Shown: in pieces, positions 49,410-58,804 of the stretch
Numbering within the stretch: position 1 is the first letter of the stretch
Layout of the letters: each line of letters starts with the position of its first letter
Assembly: GCF_026410925.1 (NCBI RefSeq)
Contig: NZ_CP112972.1
Coordinates: forward strand, 248,001 to 312,000
Direction of reading: 5' to 3'
Length of the DNA stretch: 64,000 nucleotides
DNA from: Halovenus salina
GTDB lineage: Archaea; Halobacteriota; Halobacteria; Halobacteriales; Haloarculaceae
Notes under the pieces: model-generated
What the model was told of the DNA's origin: nothing
Databases searched by the model: none
What the model saw: the letters and a program-made list of their open reading frames with translations, nothing else
Made by a program: the position numbers and the translations under genes

Positions 49410-50612
49410 ATGACCGCAGAGAGCGGCCCGACACCGCCCTCTGAGCGTATTGTCGCCCTCGACGCCCTGCGGGGGTTCGCGCTGCTCGGCATCCTCGTCA
49501 TCAACATCCGGCTGTTTTCGATGCCCGAAATCGTCCTCTCGAATCCAACCGCATACGGCGAGTTCACGGGCGCGAACTACTGGGCGTGGTTCGCCGGTCA
49601 CGTCCTCGCAGAACAGAAGTTCATCACGCTGTTTACAATTCTGTTTGGCGGGGGCGTTTTGCTCTTTACCAGAAACGCAGAACAGAAAGGCAAAGACGCG
49701 CTCGGACTGTTCTTCAAGCGTTCGGGCTGGCTCGTCGTCTTCGGCCTCGTTCACGCCTACGTGCTGTGGTACGGTGATATCCTCGTCGCCTACGGGGTGA
49801 CGGCCTTCTTCGTGGTCTTCCTTCGAGACCACGACGCCCGTAGCCTGTTCGGACTCGCGATTGTCCTTCTCGCGATTCCCTCACTGACAGAGGTGTCGGT
49901 CGCCCTGACGAGCCAGGCCGGCGACCTCGCGAGTACGCTCGACCCGCCAGCGTCTACCCTCCAGAGCGAAATCGAGACCTACCGTAGCGGCTGGGTCGAA
50001 CAGCTCGACCACCGTGTGCCGACATCCTTCCGGCGACAGACAGAGGGCTACCTCGGCTACACTTTCTGGCGGGTGGCCGGGGCGATGATACTTGGGATGG
50101 CGCTGTTCAAAGAGGGGATTCTCACCAACGAGCGGTCCTCTCGCTTCTATCGGCGACTCGCCGTCGGCGGAGGCGTCGTCGGTCTGGCGCTGACACTCGC
50201 CGGTGTTGCCTTCATCGAGACCAACGACTGGGCCGTCGACTCGATTCTCCTCTGGCAGCAGTTCAATTACTGGGGGAGCTTCCTGCTTGCCGGCGGATAC
50301 ATCGGCGCAATCATGCTGCTCTCGCGGCGCTTTGCCGGTGGAGCTGTGACGGGGGGACTTGCCGCGGTCGGCCGAACCGCTTTCAGCAACTACATCCTCC
50401 AAACCCTCGTCGCGACCACGATTTTCTACGGCCACGGACTCGGGCAGTTCGGCCAGGTCACCCGCGCCGAAGCGCTCGGGCTGGTGGTCGTCATCTGGCT
50501 GGTCCAGATACCACTGTCTGTACTATGGCTTCGGTATTTCCGGTTCGGACCGATGGAGTGGCTCTGGCGACTGGTCACCTACGAGTCCGTCCCGCCGCTT
50601 CGGCGCGGTTAG
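49410..50612 (+). CDS. DUF418 / YeiB-like membrane protein
   Basis: A 400-residue integral membrane protein with about ten helices. The N-terminus (RIVALDALRGFALLGILVINI) and the C-terminal DUF418 region (FGPMEWLWRLVTYESVPPLRR) are typical of the YeiB family, which is related to acyltransferase-like membrane proteins. The function is not established; roles in cell-envelope or osmotic adaptation have been proposed for relatives. No catalytic residue can be identified. It is convergent with hisD (4-nt overlap at 50609-50612). Confidence 0.82.
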   Translation: MTAESGPTPPSERIVALDALRGFALLGILVINIRLFSMPEIVLSNPTAYGEFTGANYWAWFAGHVLAEQKFITLFTILFGGGVLLFTRNAEQKGKDALGLFFKRSGWLVVFGLVHAYVLWYGDILVAYGVTAFFVVFLRDHDARSLFGLAIVLLAIPSLTEVSVALTSQAGDLASTLDPPASTLQSEIETYRSGWVEQLDHRVPTSFRRQTEGYLGYTFWRVAGAMILGMALFKEGILTNERSSRFYRRLAVGGGVVGLALTLAGVAFIETNDWAVDSILLWQQFNYWGSFLLAGGYIGAIMLLSRRFAGGAVTGGLAAVGRTAFSNYILQTLVATTIFYGHGLGQFGQVTRAEALGLVVVIWLVQIPLSVLWLRYFRFGPMEWLWRLVTYESVPPLRRG

Positions 50613-51874
50613 CGTCGCTTCTCGATGCTCTCTGCGTGGGCGTCGAGTCCCTCCGTGCGCGCGAGCGTCGTGACCGCATCGGCAATCTCGTCGAGACCCT
50701 CCTCGGAGAGTCGCTGGACCGTCGACGAGCGGAGGAACGTCTCGACCGAGAGACCGCCCACTCGTTTTGCCTCGCCACCGGTTGGGAGGACGTGGTTGGG
50801 GCCGCTGGCGTAGTCACCCGCGGCAACGGGACTGTACGGCCCCAGAAAGACTGATCCCGCGTTCTCGATGCGGGCTAGCAGCTCCTCGTCGTCATCGGCG
50901 ACGATAGAGAGGTGCTCGACCGCGTACTCGTCGGCGAAGAGTGTGGCTTCGCTCATCGAGCGAGCGAGGAAGACGCCGCTTGCTTCGTTTTCCAGGGCTT
51001 CCTTGACGACTTCAGACCGGGCCGCCTCCTCGGCTTGTGCCTCGGTTTCGGCGGCGATTTCCTCGGCGAGGTTCTCGTCTGCAGTCACCGCCGCGGCCGC
51101 GGCGTCGGTGTCGTGTTCGGCCTGTGCGACGAGGTCGCTGGCGACCAGCTCTGGGTCTGCGGTCTCGTCGGCGACAACCAACAGCTCGCTTGGACCAGCC
51201 AGGAAGTCGATGTTGACGTCGCCACGAACCTCCGCCTTGGCCGCTGTCACCCACTTGTTGCCCGGGCCGACGACGACGTCACAGGCGTTGACCGTCTCGG
51301 TGCCGTAGGCGAGTCCGGCGATTGCCTGTGCGCCGCCGACCTGATAGACGGCGTCCGCGCCGGCAACCTCGATAGCCGCAAGCGTCGCCGGCGAAATATT
51401 GTCTGCGGGTGGCGTCGTCACCGCCACGTGGTCGACCCCGGCTACCTTCGCCGGAATGACGCCCATCAGTGCGCTGGAGGGATACGAGGCGGTCCCGCCG
51501 GGCGCGTAGACGCCAGCCGAGGAGAGCGGCTTAAACCGCCGTCCGAGCTCCCGGCCGTCGAACTCTTCGCGCCAGTCCTCGGGTTTCTGTCGCTCGTGAA
51601 AGGCACGGATGTTCTCGGCTGCGGTTTCGATTGCCGCCAGCACCTCGTCGTCGACGGCATCCACCGCTCGTTCTGCCTCGTCGGTGATATCGATTGTTCC
51701 GACCGTGACGCCGTCGAACTCCTCGGCGTACTCTCGAACTGCAACGTCACCGGCTTCTCGGACCCGCTCGATGATCTCGGCGACATCGCCCCTGACGGAT
51801 TCGACCCCGCTCGACCGTTCGAAAATAGCTCGTCGCGTCGCTGGCGTCAGGTCTGCCGTCCTGCGTACGTTCAT
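50609..51874 (-). CDS. hisD: Histidinol dehydrogenase
   Basis: Performs the last two steps of histidine synthesis, oxidising L-histidinol to histidine with NAD+ and zinc. Typical blocks include YAPGGTASYPSSALMGVIPAKVAG, VYQVGGAQAIAGLAYGT, DFLAGPSELLVVADE and the zinc/base region LSIVADDDEELL...GPNHVLPTGGEAKR. Length 421 aa matches the family. Other his genes are not in the window, as is common in haloarchaea where they are scattered. It lies downstream of serA on the same strand. Confidence 0.95.
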   Translation of the reverse strand: MNVRRTADLTPATRRAIFERSSGVESVRGDVAEIIERVREAGDVAVREYAEEFDGVTVGTIDITDEAERAVDAVDDEVLAAIETAAENIRAFHERQKPEDWREEFDGRELGRRFKPLSSAGVYAPGGTASYPSSALMGVIPAKVAGVDHVAVTTPPADNISPATLAAIEVAGADAVYQVGGAQAIAGLAYGTETVNACDVVVGPGNKWVTAAKAEVRGDVNIDFLAGPSELLVVADETADPELVASDLVAQAEHDTDAAAAAVTADENLAEEIAAETEAQAEEAARSEVVKEALENEASGVFLARSMSEATLFADEYAVEHLSIVADDDEELLARIENAGSVFLGPYSPVAAGDYASGPNHVLPTGGEAKRVGGLSVETFLRSSTVQRLSEEGLDEIADAVTTLARTEGLDAHAESIEKRR

Positions 51875-51919
51875 GCTGTCTAGTTCGCTGCCGTCAGTAA
51901 CTGTCTGTCGCTTTCTGGC

Positions 51920-53509
51920 TTATTCGCCGTTATCGAGCGAAATGTACCGCGTCTCGATAATCCGTTCGTCCTCGCCGAGTCGTTCCAGCACTTCCCCGGA
52001 GACGGTATCATCAAGGTTGTACACCGACAGCGCCTCGCCGCCGATTGTCTCGCGGCCGTTGAACATGCCCGCGATGTTCACGTCTGCCTCGCCGAGTACC
52101 GAGCCGATGAAGCCGATGACTCCCGGCTCGTCGGTGTTCCGTGCCACGAGCATGTGGCCGTGTGGGACGGCATCGACACGGTAGCCGTCGATGCGGACGA
52201 TACGGGGGTCCTCGCCGGCAAAGAGCGTCCCGCAGACGCTCACGCTCTCCTCGTTGTTGCCTGCCGTTACGGTGACGAGCGACTGGAAGTCCTCGGCGCG
52301 TCGGGTTTTGGTCTCGATGACCTCGATGCCGCGCTGGTCTGCGACGCGGGGCGCGTTGACCGCGTTGACCTGCCACTCCAGCGGTTCGAAGACACCTTTC
52401 AGCGCGCTCGCGGTGACGAAGTCGATGTCCTCGTCAGCGATGTCACCGGCATACGAGACCTCGACCTGTTCGACGCGGCCGTCAAGCAACTGGACGGCGA
52501 TTTCGCCCGCGGTGTCTGCCAGCCCCACGTACGGCTCGATTGCGGGGTATGAACTCTCGTCGATAGAGGGCGCGTTGAGTGCGTTCGTGACGGGCTCGTT
52601 CTCGAAGGCCGCGAGCACCTGTTCGGCCGTTGAGACGGCGACGTTCTCCTGTGCCGCCTCCGTCGAGGCCCCCAGATGGGGCGTCACGATAACCTCATCG
52701 ACATCAAGGAGTGGGCTGTCCGGCGAGACGGGCTCGTCGGCGAAGACGTCCACTGCTGCACCCTTGAGGATGCCGTCTTCGACAGCCTCGGCAAGTGCGG
52801 GCTCGTCGACGATGCCGCCCCGGGCGCAGTTGACGACGTAGCCGCCTTCGAGCTGGGCGAGTTCGGCTTCGCCGATCATGTTCTCAGTTTCGTCGGTCAG
52901 CGGCGTGTGAATCGTCAGGAAATCGGCCGCTGTGAGACAGTCGTCGAGACTCTCGACCAGGTCGGCCCCGAACTGAGAGGCCCGTTCCTCGCTGATGTAA
53001 GGGTCGAAGACCACCACGTCCATCCCGAGACTCGTGAGCCGTTTCGCGACCTGCTGGCCGACGCGGCCAAAGCCGACGACGCCCAGCGTTTTGTCGTTTA
53101 CTTCGGTTCCGAGGAACTCGCCTTTCGCCCAGTCTCCTCCCGAGAGCCGAGCGTGTGCCTGGGGAATCGAGCGTGCCGACGCGAACGTCATCGCGACAGT
53201 GTGCTCTGCGGCCGCACGGACGTTCCCCTCAGGTGCGTTGGCGACGATGACGCCGTTGTCCGTCGCCGCGTCCAGGTCGATGTTGTCGACGCCGATGCCG
53301 GCACGACCGACGATGAGGAGGTCCTCGGCCGCTTCGAAGACCTCTCGGGTGACCTCTGTGCCCGACCGGACGATGAGAGCATGGACGCCCGAAACCGCCT
53401 CAAGTAGTTCCTCGTCGCTCAGCGCGTACGATTTCTCGACCTCGTGGCCGTTGTCTTCAAGCAGCTCGATGCCCGCCGAGGCTATCGGGTCCGTCACCAG
53501 TACCTTCAT
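51920..53509 (-). CDS. serA: D-3-phosphoglycerate dehydrogenase
   Basis: Oxidises 3-phosphoglycerate to 3-phosphohydroxypyruvate, the first step of serine synthesis. The N-terminal substrate and NAD domains have VGRAGIGVDNIDLDAAT, LGVVGFGRVGQQVAKRL and the catalytic Arg/Glu/His set (NCARGGIVDE, DEPVSPDSPL, VTPHLGAST). The long form (529 aa) adds an allosteric substrate-binding domain and a C-terminal ACT domain (EPGVIGFIGSVLGEADVNIAGM), where serine probably gives feedback inhibition. It is 45 nt upstream of hisD. Confidence 0.95.
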   Translation of the reverse strand: MKVLVTDPIASAGIELLEDNGHEVEKSYALSDEELLEAVSGVHALIVRSGTEVTREVFEAAEDLLIVGRAGIGVDNIDLDAATDNGVIVANAPEGNVRAAAEHTVAMTFASARSIPQAHARLSGGDWAKGEFLGTEVNDKTLGVVGFGRVGQQVAKRLTSLGMDVVVFDPYISEERASQFGADLVESLDDCLTAADFLTIHTPLTDETENMIGEAELAQLEGGYVVNCARGGIVDEPALAEAVEDGILKGAAVDVFADEPVSPDSPLLDVDEVIVTPHLGASTEAAQENVAVSTAEQVLAAFENEPVTNALNAPSIDESSYPAIEPYVGLADTAGEIAVQLLDGRVEQVEVSYAGDIADEDIDFVTASALKGVFEPLEWQVNAVNAPRVADQRGIEVIETKTRRAEDFQSLVTVTAGNNEESVSVCGTLFAGEDPRIVRIDGYRVDAVPHGHMLVARNTDEPGVIGFIGSVLGEADVNIAGMFNGRETIGGEALSVYNLDDTVSGEVLERLGEDERIIETRYISLDNGE

Positions 53510-53557
53510 ATCCCGAGCATGAGCGGGCGGGGAGATAACGTTTGTTTTCTGCTGGCC

Positions 53558-54946
53558 TCAGCGATCGATATCGTCGACCATGTCTGCCGCGATGCCGGTG
53601 TATCCGGCCGGCGTCAGCGCCCGGAGCTCCTCGCGAACAGACTCGGGCACGTCGAGTGTGCCAAACAGCTCCCGGAAATCAGCCAGTGTCACCTCCTGGC
53701 CGCGAGTCAGCTCTTTGACGCGCTCATAGGCGTCGGCCTGTCCTTCCCGGCGGAGTATCGTCTGGACGGCCTCCCCCAGTATCTCGGGCGTCGCCTCCAA
53801 CTCCTCGGCCATGACCTGCTCGTTGGGAACGACCTTCGAGAGGCCGGCCCCGAGCTTCTCGTAGCCGATGAGACAGTGAGCCAGTGCCGCGCCGATGTTG
53901 CGCTTTACCGTCGAATCGGAGAGGTCACGCTGGAGCCGCGAACGCGTGAGATAGTCCCCGAGAAACGCCAGGTCGGCGTTTGCCTTCGAGAGGTTCCCCT
54001 CGCTGTTCTCGAAGTCGATGGGGTTGACTTTGTGTGGCATCGTCGAGGAGCCCGTCTCGCCCTCGACGGCCTCCTGGCCGAGATAGCGGTCCGAGACGTA
54101 GAGCCACATATCCACGTCGAGGTCGAGGGCGACGTTGTTCGCGCCACGGAGCGCGTCGAACAGCTCGGCGAGGTCGTCACAGGGGTTGACCTGCGTCGTC
54201 AACGGCTCGTGGTCGAGACCGAGGTCCTCGACGAACGCACGGCTGAACGCCCGCCAGTCGACCTCGGGGTACGCCGCCGTATGCGCTGCGTATGTCCCGC
54301 TCGCGCCAGCCAGCTTGCCTGACAGCGACCCGGCAGCCGCCTCGATACGCCCGAGTTGCTGGCCCAGCCGCGAGGCATACACTGCCATCTCCTTGCCGAA
54401 GGTGGTCGGCGTCGCGGGCTGGCCGTGGGTGCGTGCGAGCATCGGCAGGTCTCGGTACTCCTGTGCCATCGCGGCGAGCGCGTCCCGAACCTCCCGGAGC
54501 GATGGGACGAGCACCTCCGTTATCGCAGGGCCGACAAGCAGCCGGTAGGCGAGGTTGTTCACGTCCTCGCTGGTGAGCCCGAAGTGAATCCACTCGGCAC
54601 AGTCGAGACCCTCGGGGAGCCCATCGCGGATGAAGTATTCGATGGCTTTCACGTCGTGGTTGGTGGCGGCGTACTCGCCGTAGCCGGTCGTTTCGAGTTG
54701 TTTGACGATATCAGCGTCCTCGCTGTCGAACGACTCATAGAGGTCACGGAGGTGGGCCCGCTGCTGGTCGTCGATTTCGAGTGGTGTCGCATCGCGGTCT
54801 GCCAGCGCGATGAGATACTCGACCTCGACTTCGACTCGCGCACGCATGAGCGCACGCTCGCTGACGTACCGTGTGAGCGGCTCTGTGTAGCGAGCGTACC
54901 GCCCGTCGAGCGGCGCGACTGCCTCGTAACTGGTCCGGTCGGTCAT
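53558..54946 (-). CDS. purB: Adenylosuccinate lyase
   Basis: Splits SAICAR and adenylosuccinate, releasing fumarate, in purine synthesis. The fumarase/aspartase-family signature GSSTMPHKVNPIDFE is intact. The catalytic His region appears as ARTHGQPATPTTFGKE and the active-site serine loop as the SSTMPHK segment. Length is 462 aa from the ATG at 54946 (MTDRTSYEAVAPLDGRYARY), exactly where PurB homologues begin. A longer frame to 55180 overlaps tmcA and is not coding-like. Confidence 0.95.
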   Translation of the reverse strand: MTDRTSYEAVAPLDGRYARYTEPLTRYVSERALMRARVEVEVEYLIALADRDATPLEIDDQQRAHLRDLYESFDSEDADIVKQLETTGYGEYAATNHDVKAIEYFIRDGLPEGLDCAEWIHFGLTSEDVNNLAYRLLVGPAITEVLVPSLREVRDALAAMAQEYRDLPMLARTHGQPATPTTFGKEMAVYASRLGQQLGRIEAAAGSLSGKLAGASGTYAAHTAAYPEVDWRAFSRAFVEDLGLDHEPLTTQVNPCDDLAELFDALRGANNVALDLDVDMWLYVSDRYLGQEAVEGETGSSTMPHKVNPIDFENSEGNLSKANADLAFLGDYLTRSRLQRDLSDSTVKRNIGAALAHCLIGYEKLGAGLSKVVPNEQVMAEELEATPEILGEAVQTILRREGQADAYERVKELTRGQEVTLADFRELFGTLDVPESVREELRALTPAGYTGIAADMVDDIDR

Positions 54947-54996
54947 ATCTGTCCATGCTCGACAGGCTCGAAAAAGCCTACCGGTCGATATCTCGG

Positions 54997-55005
54997 GTTT
55001 AAATA
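54997..55005 (+). promoter_or_regulatory. TATA box of tmcA
   Basis: GGTTTAAAT is centred about 33 nt before the GTG start at 55035. Confidence 0.45.
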
Positions 55006-55034
55006 CGACGCGGCCGCTACGCTGAGCCACGGCT

Positions 55035-57251
55035 GTGATTGATTTCGCACGTAATCTACTCGCGCAGGCCCGCGCCGACGACCAGCGTCGCCTGCTGCTC
55101 CTCGCTGGAGTGCCAGCGAACACCCGCGAGCTGGCCGCGGAAACGCTCGCTGGCATCGATATTCCGCTCGGCGAGACCACCTACGTCGGCCCGGCAGATT
55201 CGTTTCAGTGTGAAACGCTCGGGTACAACAGGACCGCCGACCTGCTCGGCACGACGCGGTCTGCGGTGGTGCTCGACTGTCACGAGCGGTGTGAACCCAA
55301 CCACATCGGACAGCTCGTCGGGGCCGTCGACGGCGGCGGCCTCTTCGTGTTGCTCGCGCCGCCGCTCGATTCCTGGAACGAACGCCGGGATGACTTCGAC
55401 GAGACGCTCGCGGTCCCGCCGTTCGAGACGACAGACGTGACCGTATGGTTCCGCGAGCGACTCGCAGACACACTCCAGGCACACAGAGGAGTGGCCGTCG
55501 TCGACGCGGATAGCCGAACCGTCGAACGCGACGGCCTCGTCGAGTACGGCCCATCGACACACCAGACCGACGACGAGCCACCGGCCGAGAGTGTGCTTCC
55601 AACTGAGGTGTACGACCACTGCGCGACAGTCGACCAGCGAGAGGCGCTTACCGCCCTCGAAGCGCTAGCCGACCCCGGCGAGGCCGTGGTCGTCGAGGCC
55701 AACCGTGGCAGGGGGAAATCTGCCGTCGCCGGGTTGGCCACTGGGGGTCTCGCCCACGAGGGGTACGACGTCGTCGTCACCGGTCCGCAGTATCGAAATG
55801 TCGCCACCCTCATCGACCACGCCCGTACGCTACTCGAAAACCTAGGTGGACTCGACGAGGTGCGGCCAGCGGACAACCCCCGACTGCTGGGGGGGAATGG
55901 GAGCGTCCGATACGTCCCCGTCGAGCAGATTGACTCGCTTGACGACCCTGACTGTCTCGTCGTCGACGAGGCCGCTGCCCTCCCGGTTCGCCGCCTCGAA
56001 GCGACGCTTGCTGTCTCCTCTGTCGCATATATCACGACCACACACGGCTACGAGGGGACCGGCCGTGGGTTCGCCGTCAGATTCCGGGACCGTCTGCTCG
56101 ATGGGCCACACAACGTGACCGAGGTCGGCCTGTCGACGCCAGTCCGACACGCGCCGGCAGACCCTGTCGAGGTGTGGTCGTTTCGGGCGCTTGCTCTCGG
56201 CGCTGGCCCGCCGGTCGCGGACCTGCTCGTCGAGGCCTCTCCCGAGTCGGTGACCTATCGCTCACTGTCGAGCCAAGAGCTGTGTGCCGACGAGACGCTG
56301 TTGTCGGAGGTGTTCGGGCTGCTCGTGTTCGCACACTACCGGACAGAACCCAACGACCTGATGCGCCTGCTCGACGCGCCGAACGTCTCCGTCCACGGCC
56401 TCTTTCACGAGGGCCATCCGGTTTCGGTGGCGCTGCTCGCTCGCGAGGGCGGACTCTCTCCCGGGACCCGCGAGCGCATCTACGAGGGGCAGCGCATCAG
56501 GGGGAACATGATTCCGGACGTCCTCACGAGCCAGCTCCGTGACCCCGAAGCGGGCGAGACACGGGGTCACCGGGTGATGCGGATTGCGACACACGGCGAG
56601 GTCCGCTCGGAGGGGTTCGGGTCGCGCCTGCTCGACGAACTCGCCCGAGAGTACGAGGATGCTGACTGGCTCGGCGTGGGATACGGCGCGACCTCCGAAC
56701 TTGTCGAGTTCTGGCGAGCAAACGAGTTCTCGCCGGTCCATCTCTCGACGACCCGGAACCGACGGAGCGGCGAACACTCGGTAATCATGCTCCGCCCGCT
56801 TTCTCCTGCGGGCGAGGCGTTGCTTTCGACGCACACAGCGTGGTTTCTCGAACGGCTGCCCGATACGCTTCCCGACGCGCTTGCAGCGGCCGACCCCGAC
56901 GTTGTCCGCGCTGTCTGCCGTGCCATCGAGACGCCACCGGCGCTGGAGCTGGGTGAGTTCGAGCAACGACACCTCGCCTCGGTCGCCGCCGGCCCCGGCA
57001 TCTTCGAGACAGCGCCTGGTCCAGTTCGGGACCTGGCTCTCCGTGCGCTCGTCGGCTCCGACTCGGTCCTCTCGGAGCGTGAGCAGCGACTGCTGGTGAT
57101 GCGGTGTCTCCAGCTTCGCCCTGCAGAGGGTGTCGCCGACGCCTTGGGGTACGACGCCGCGGCGGCCTGTAATCGGGCACTCGGCGACGCTGTCGGGTCC
57201 GTGCTCGACGCGGACGGAATCGTAGACGAGGAGCAGGAGTCCCTGGAATGA
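55035..57251 (+). CDS. tmcA: tRNA(Met) cytidine acetyltransferase
   Basis: Makes N4-acetylcytidine, in bacteria at the wobble base of elongator tRNA-Met and in archaea on several RNAs. The layout fits: an N-terminal DUF1726-like domain (about 1-190), an RNA-helicase-like ATPase (Walker A EANRGRGKSAVAG, Walker B CLVVDEAAALPVRRL), then a GNAT acetyltransferase domain (RVMRIATHGEVRSEGFGSRLL) and a C-terminal tRNA-binding tail. Length 738 aa. The start is GTG, supported by a TATA box. It is divergent from purB. Confidence 0.93.
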   Translation: MIDFARNLLAQARADDQRRLLLLAGVPANTRELAAETLAGIDIPLGETTYVGPADSFQCETLGYNRTADLLGTTRSAVVLDCHERCEPNHIGQLVGAVDGGGLFVLLAPPLDSWNERRDDFDETLAVPPFETTDVTVWFRERLADTLQAHRGVAVVDADSRTVERDGLVEYGPSTHQTDDEPPAESVLPTEVYDHCATVDQREALTALEALADPGEAVVVEANRGRGKSAVAGLATGGLAHEGYDVVVTGPQYRNVATLIDHARTLLENLGGLDEVRPADNPRLLGGNGSVRYVPVEQIDSLDDPDCLVVDEAAALPVRRLEATLAVSSVAYITTTHGYEGTGRGFAVRFRDRLLDGPHNVTEVGLSTPVRHAPADPVEVWSFRALALGAGPPVADLLVEASPESVTYRSLSSQELCADETLLSEVFGLLVFAHYRTEPNDLMRLLDAPNVSVHGLFHEGHPVSVALLAREGGLSPGTRERIYEGQRIRGNMIPDVLTSQLRDPEAGETRGHRVMRIATHGEVRSEGFGSRLLDELAREYEDADWLGVGYGATSELVEFWRANEFSPVHLSTTRNRRSGEHSVIMLRPLSPAGEALLSTHTAWFLERLPDTLPDALAAADPDVVRAVCRAIETPPALELGEFEQRHLASVAAGPGIFETAPGPVRDLALRALVGSDSVLSEREQRLLVMRCLQLRPAEGVADALGYDAAAACNRALGDAVGSVLDADGIVDEEQESLE

Positions 57252-57298
57252 GTGCGCGACCGTGACACTAAGGACCGAGGAGTCCCAAGACGGCGTTG

Positions 57299-57781
57299 AT
57301 GTCGATTCTCACGCTCCTCGCGCTGGCGCTTCTGGTCGCTGGTGCCGTCACCTCTATCCTCCCACAGACGCCCGGCGAGATGCCACTCTCGCTCGCCGGC
57401 GTCTACCTCTACTGGTGGGAGACCGGGTTAACTTCGCCGTCGACAGCCATTGTCGTGGTCCTGACGCTGCTGGGTCTGTTCGTCATCGCGTCCCAGTTTA
57501 TCGGCCCGGTCATCGCCGCCAAGGTCAGCGGTGCGTCCACGACGACGGCCGCTGCAGGTGGTCTCGTGAGTACGGTGGTGTTCCTCATCTGGGGGCCGAC
57601 GGCCTCACTCGTCGGTCTGTTCGGCACCGTCTTTGTCCTTGAGTATCGACAGCGTGGTAACCTACTCGGGAGCGCGGTCGCCTCTGTCGTCGTCGTGCTC
57701 CAGTCTTTCGGCCAGAAGGTCGTGAAAGTGCTTGTCAGCCTCGTCATCCTCGCGGTAATGGTCGCCGTCATCGTGCTATAG
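57299..57781 (+). CDS. DUF456 membrane protein
   Basis: A 160-residue, very hydrophobic protein with about four membrane helices and a Gly/Ala-rich middle helix (VIAAKVSGASTTTAAAGGLV). This matches the DUF456 family. The function is unknown. It begins 47 nt after tmcA and may be transcribed with it. The ATG at 57299 follows a TTG at 57296 that would add one residue. Confidence 0.75.
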   Translation: MSILTLLALALLVAGAVTSILPQTPGEMPLSLAGVYLYWWETGLTSPSTAIVVVLTLLGLFVIASQFIGPVIAAKVSGASTTTAAAGGLVSTVVFLIWGPTASLVGLFGTVFVLEYRQRGNLLGSAVASVVVVLQSFGQKVVKVLVSLVILAVMVAVIVL

Positions 57782-57818
57782 CCCCTCGGTTAAGTCACTC
57801 CCGTGTATACAATGTACT

Positions 57819-58004
57819 ATGGAGTGTGCACAGGAGGAGTGTGACAGCGAGGCGACCGTCGAGTTACACATTCCGTGGACGGAAAACGAGTACGTCTGTG
57901 CGGGACACGCCCGCGTTCGCTCGCGACAGGATGGCGTGGTGGCCGATGCGCTGACGACAGCTGACGATGAGCTGCCCGAGGGGGCGGCAAACAGAGAAGA
58001 CTAG
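57819..58004 (+). CDS. Small cysteine-containing protein, possibly zinc-binding
   Basis: A 61-residue protein with C..E.C near the N-terminus (MECAQEECDSEA), a single beta segment and a later CAGHARVRSRQ. Two Cys, then Cys and His could hold one zinc ion (CxxxxC...CxxH). The C-terminal half is acidic and probably unstructured. No family is recognised. It ends in a 4-nt convergent overlap with the HTH-GNAT gene. Confidence 0.6.
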   Translation: MECAQEECDSEATVELHIPWTENEYVCAGHARVRSRQDGVVADALTTADDELPEGAANRED

Positions 58005-58732
58005 AGCTGTGTCATCATCATGACTTCGTTGACGTAGTCGCCGTTGAGCTTGTAATGATCCTCCCGGACCGCGTCGACCTCGAACCCGCGGGATTTGAGA
58101 AACTCGATGGCCCGTTCGTTGGTCGCGGGCAGCGCGTTCTCGATTTTCTCGAACTCCTGTTTGGCCGCCCACGAGAGGCCGCGTTCGAGCAGGTGGCTTC
58201 CGATACTGTTGCCGCGGTACTCTTCGAGGACCCCCACGGTCAGCTGTGCAGTGTGGCGCAGCTTGTCGAGGTCGACGTGTTTGAGGTGGACCCAGCCGAC
58301 GACCTCGCCGCCGACGCAGGCGACGAAGAAGATGCGTGACTCGACTTCGTTGTGCCGAAGCAGTACACCCTCGTTGTCGACCACGTCGGCAACAGTCTCC
58401 GCTCGTGCGTACTGGCCGCCGCCGATGGCCTGCCGGATTGCCCCTACGAGGCCGGTCAGGTCCTCCTCCCGTGCCTGGCGGATAGTGAAGGAAACGTCGC
58501 CCTTCGTGTACTCCTCTTCTGCGCCGCCCTCGAAGGCAACCCGCAGCTTCCCCTTTTGCTGTTCGAGTACGCTGTCTCGTTTGAGAATCGCAACGTGATG
58601 GCCGAATGCCCGTCGTTCCATTCCCATCGCCTCGCGCACCGCGTCTGGCTCCATCGCGCCGTGTCGCTCAACGTAGTCGTAGATGTCGCGTCTGCTGTCG
58701 TGTGCAAACTCTGGTGTGACAATTCCTGTCAT
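58001..58732 (-). CDS. HTH domain fused to GNAT acetyltransferase
   Basis: A 243-residue protein. The N-terminal 85 residues contain a winged-helix segment (DSRRDIYDYVERHGAMEPDAVREAMGMERRAFGHHVAILKRDSVL). The C-terminal part (about 95-240) is a GNAT domain with the acetyl-CoA loop VGVLEEYRGNSIGSHLLERGLSW and final NERAIEFLKSRGFEVDAVREDHY. It may regulate transcription in response to acetylation state, or acetylate a DNA-bound partner. The ATG at 58732 is supported by TTATAACC (minus strand, 58754-58761) 26 nt upstream. Confidence 0.85.
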   Translation of the reverse strand: MTGIVTPEFAHDSRRDIYDYVERHGAMEPDAVREAMGMERRAFGHHVAILKRDSVLEQQKGKLRVAFEGGAEEEYTKGDVSFTIRQAREEDLTGLVGAIRQAIGGGQYARAETVADVVDNEGVLLRHNEVESRIFFVACVGGEVVGWVHLKHVDLDKLRHTAQLTVGVLEEYRGNSIGSHLLERGLSWAAKQEFEKIENALPATNERAIEFLKSRGFEVDAVREDHYKLNGDYVNEVMMMTQL

Positions 58733-58753
58733 GATAAGAAATACCACGCCACG

Positions 58754-58761
58754 GGTTATAA
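58754..58761 (-). promoter_or_regulatory. TATA box of the HTH-GNAT gene
   Basis: TTATAACC on the minus strand, centred about 26 nt before the ATG at 58732, against a longer start at 58786. Confidence 0.5.
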
Positions 58762-58804
58762 TTATTTGGTACAGTTGACAGGCCACTGGGACAGTTCAGA
58801 CCGT

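Noticed and set aside
50912..51883. Long plus-strand open frame opposite hisD
   Set aside because: A shadow of hisD codons; HisD motifs are clear on the other strand.
53558..55180. Extended purB frame to 55180
   Set aside because: It overlaps the tmcA start and has no similarity to PurB before 54946.
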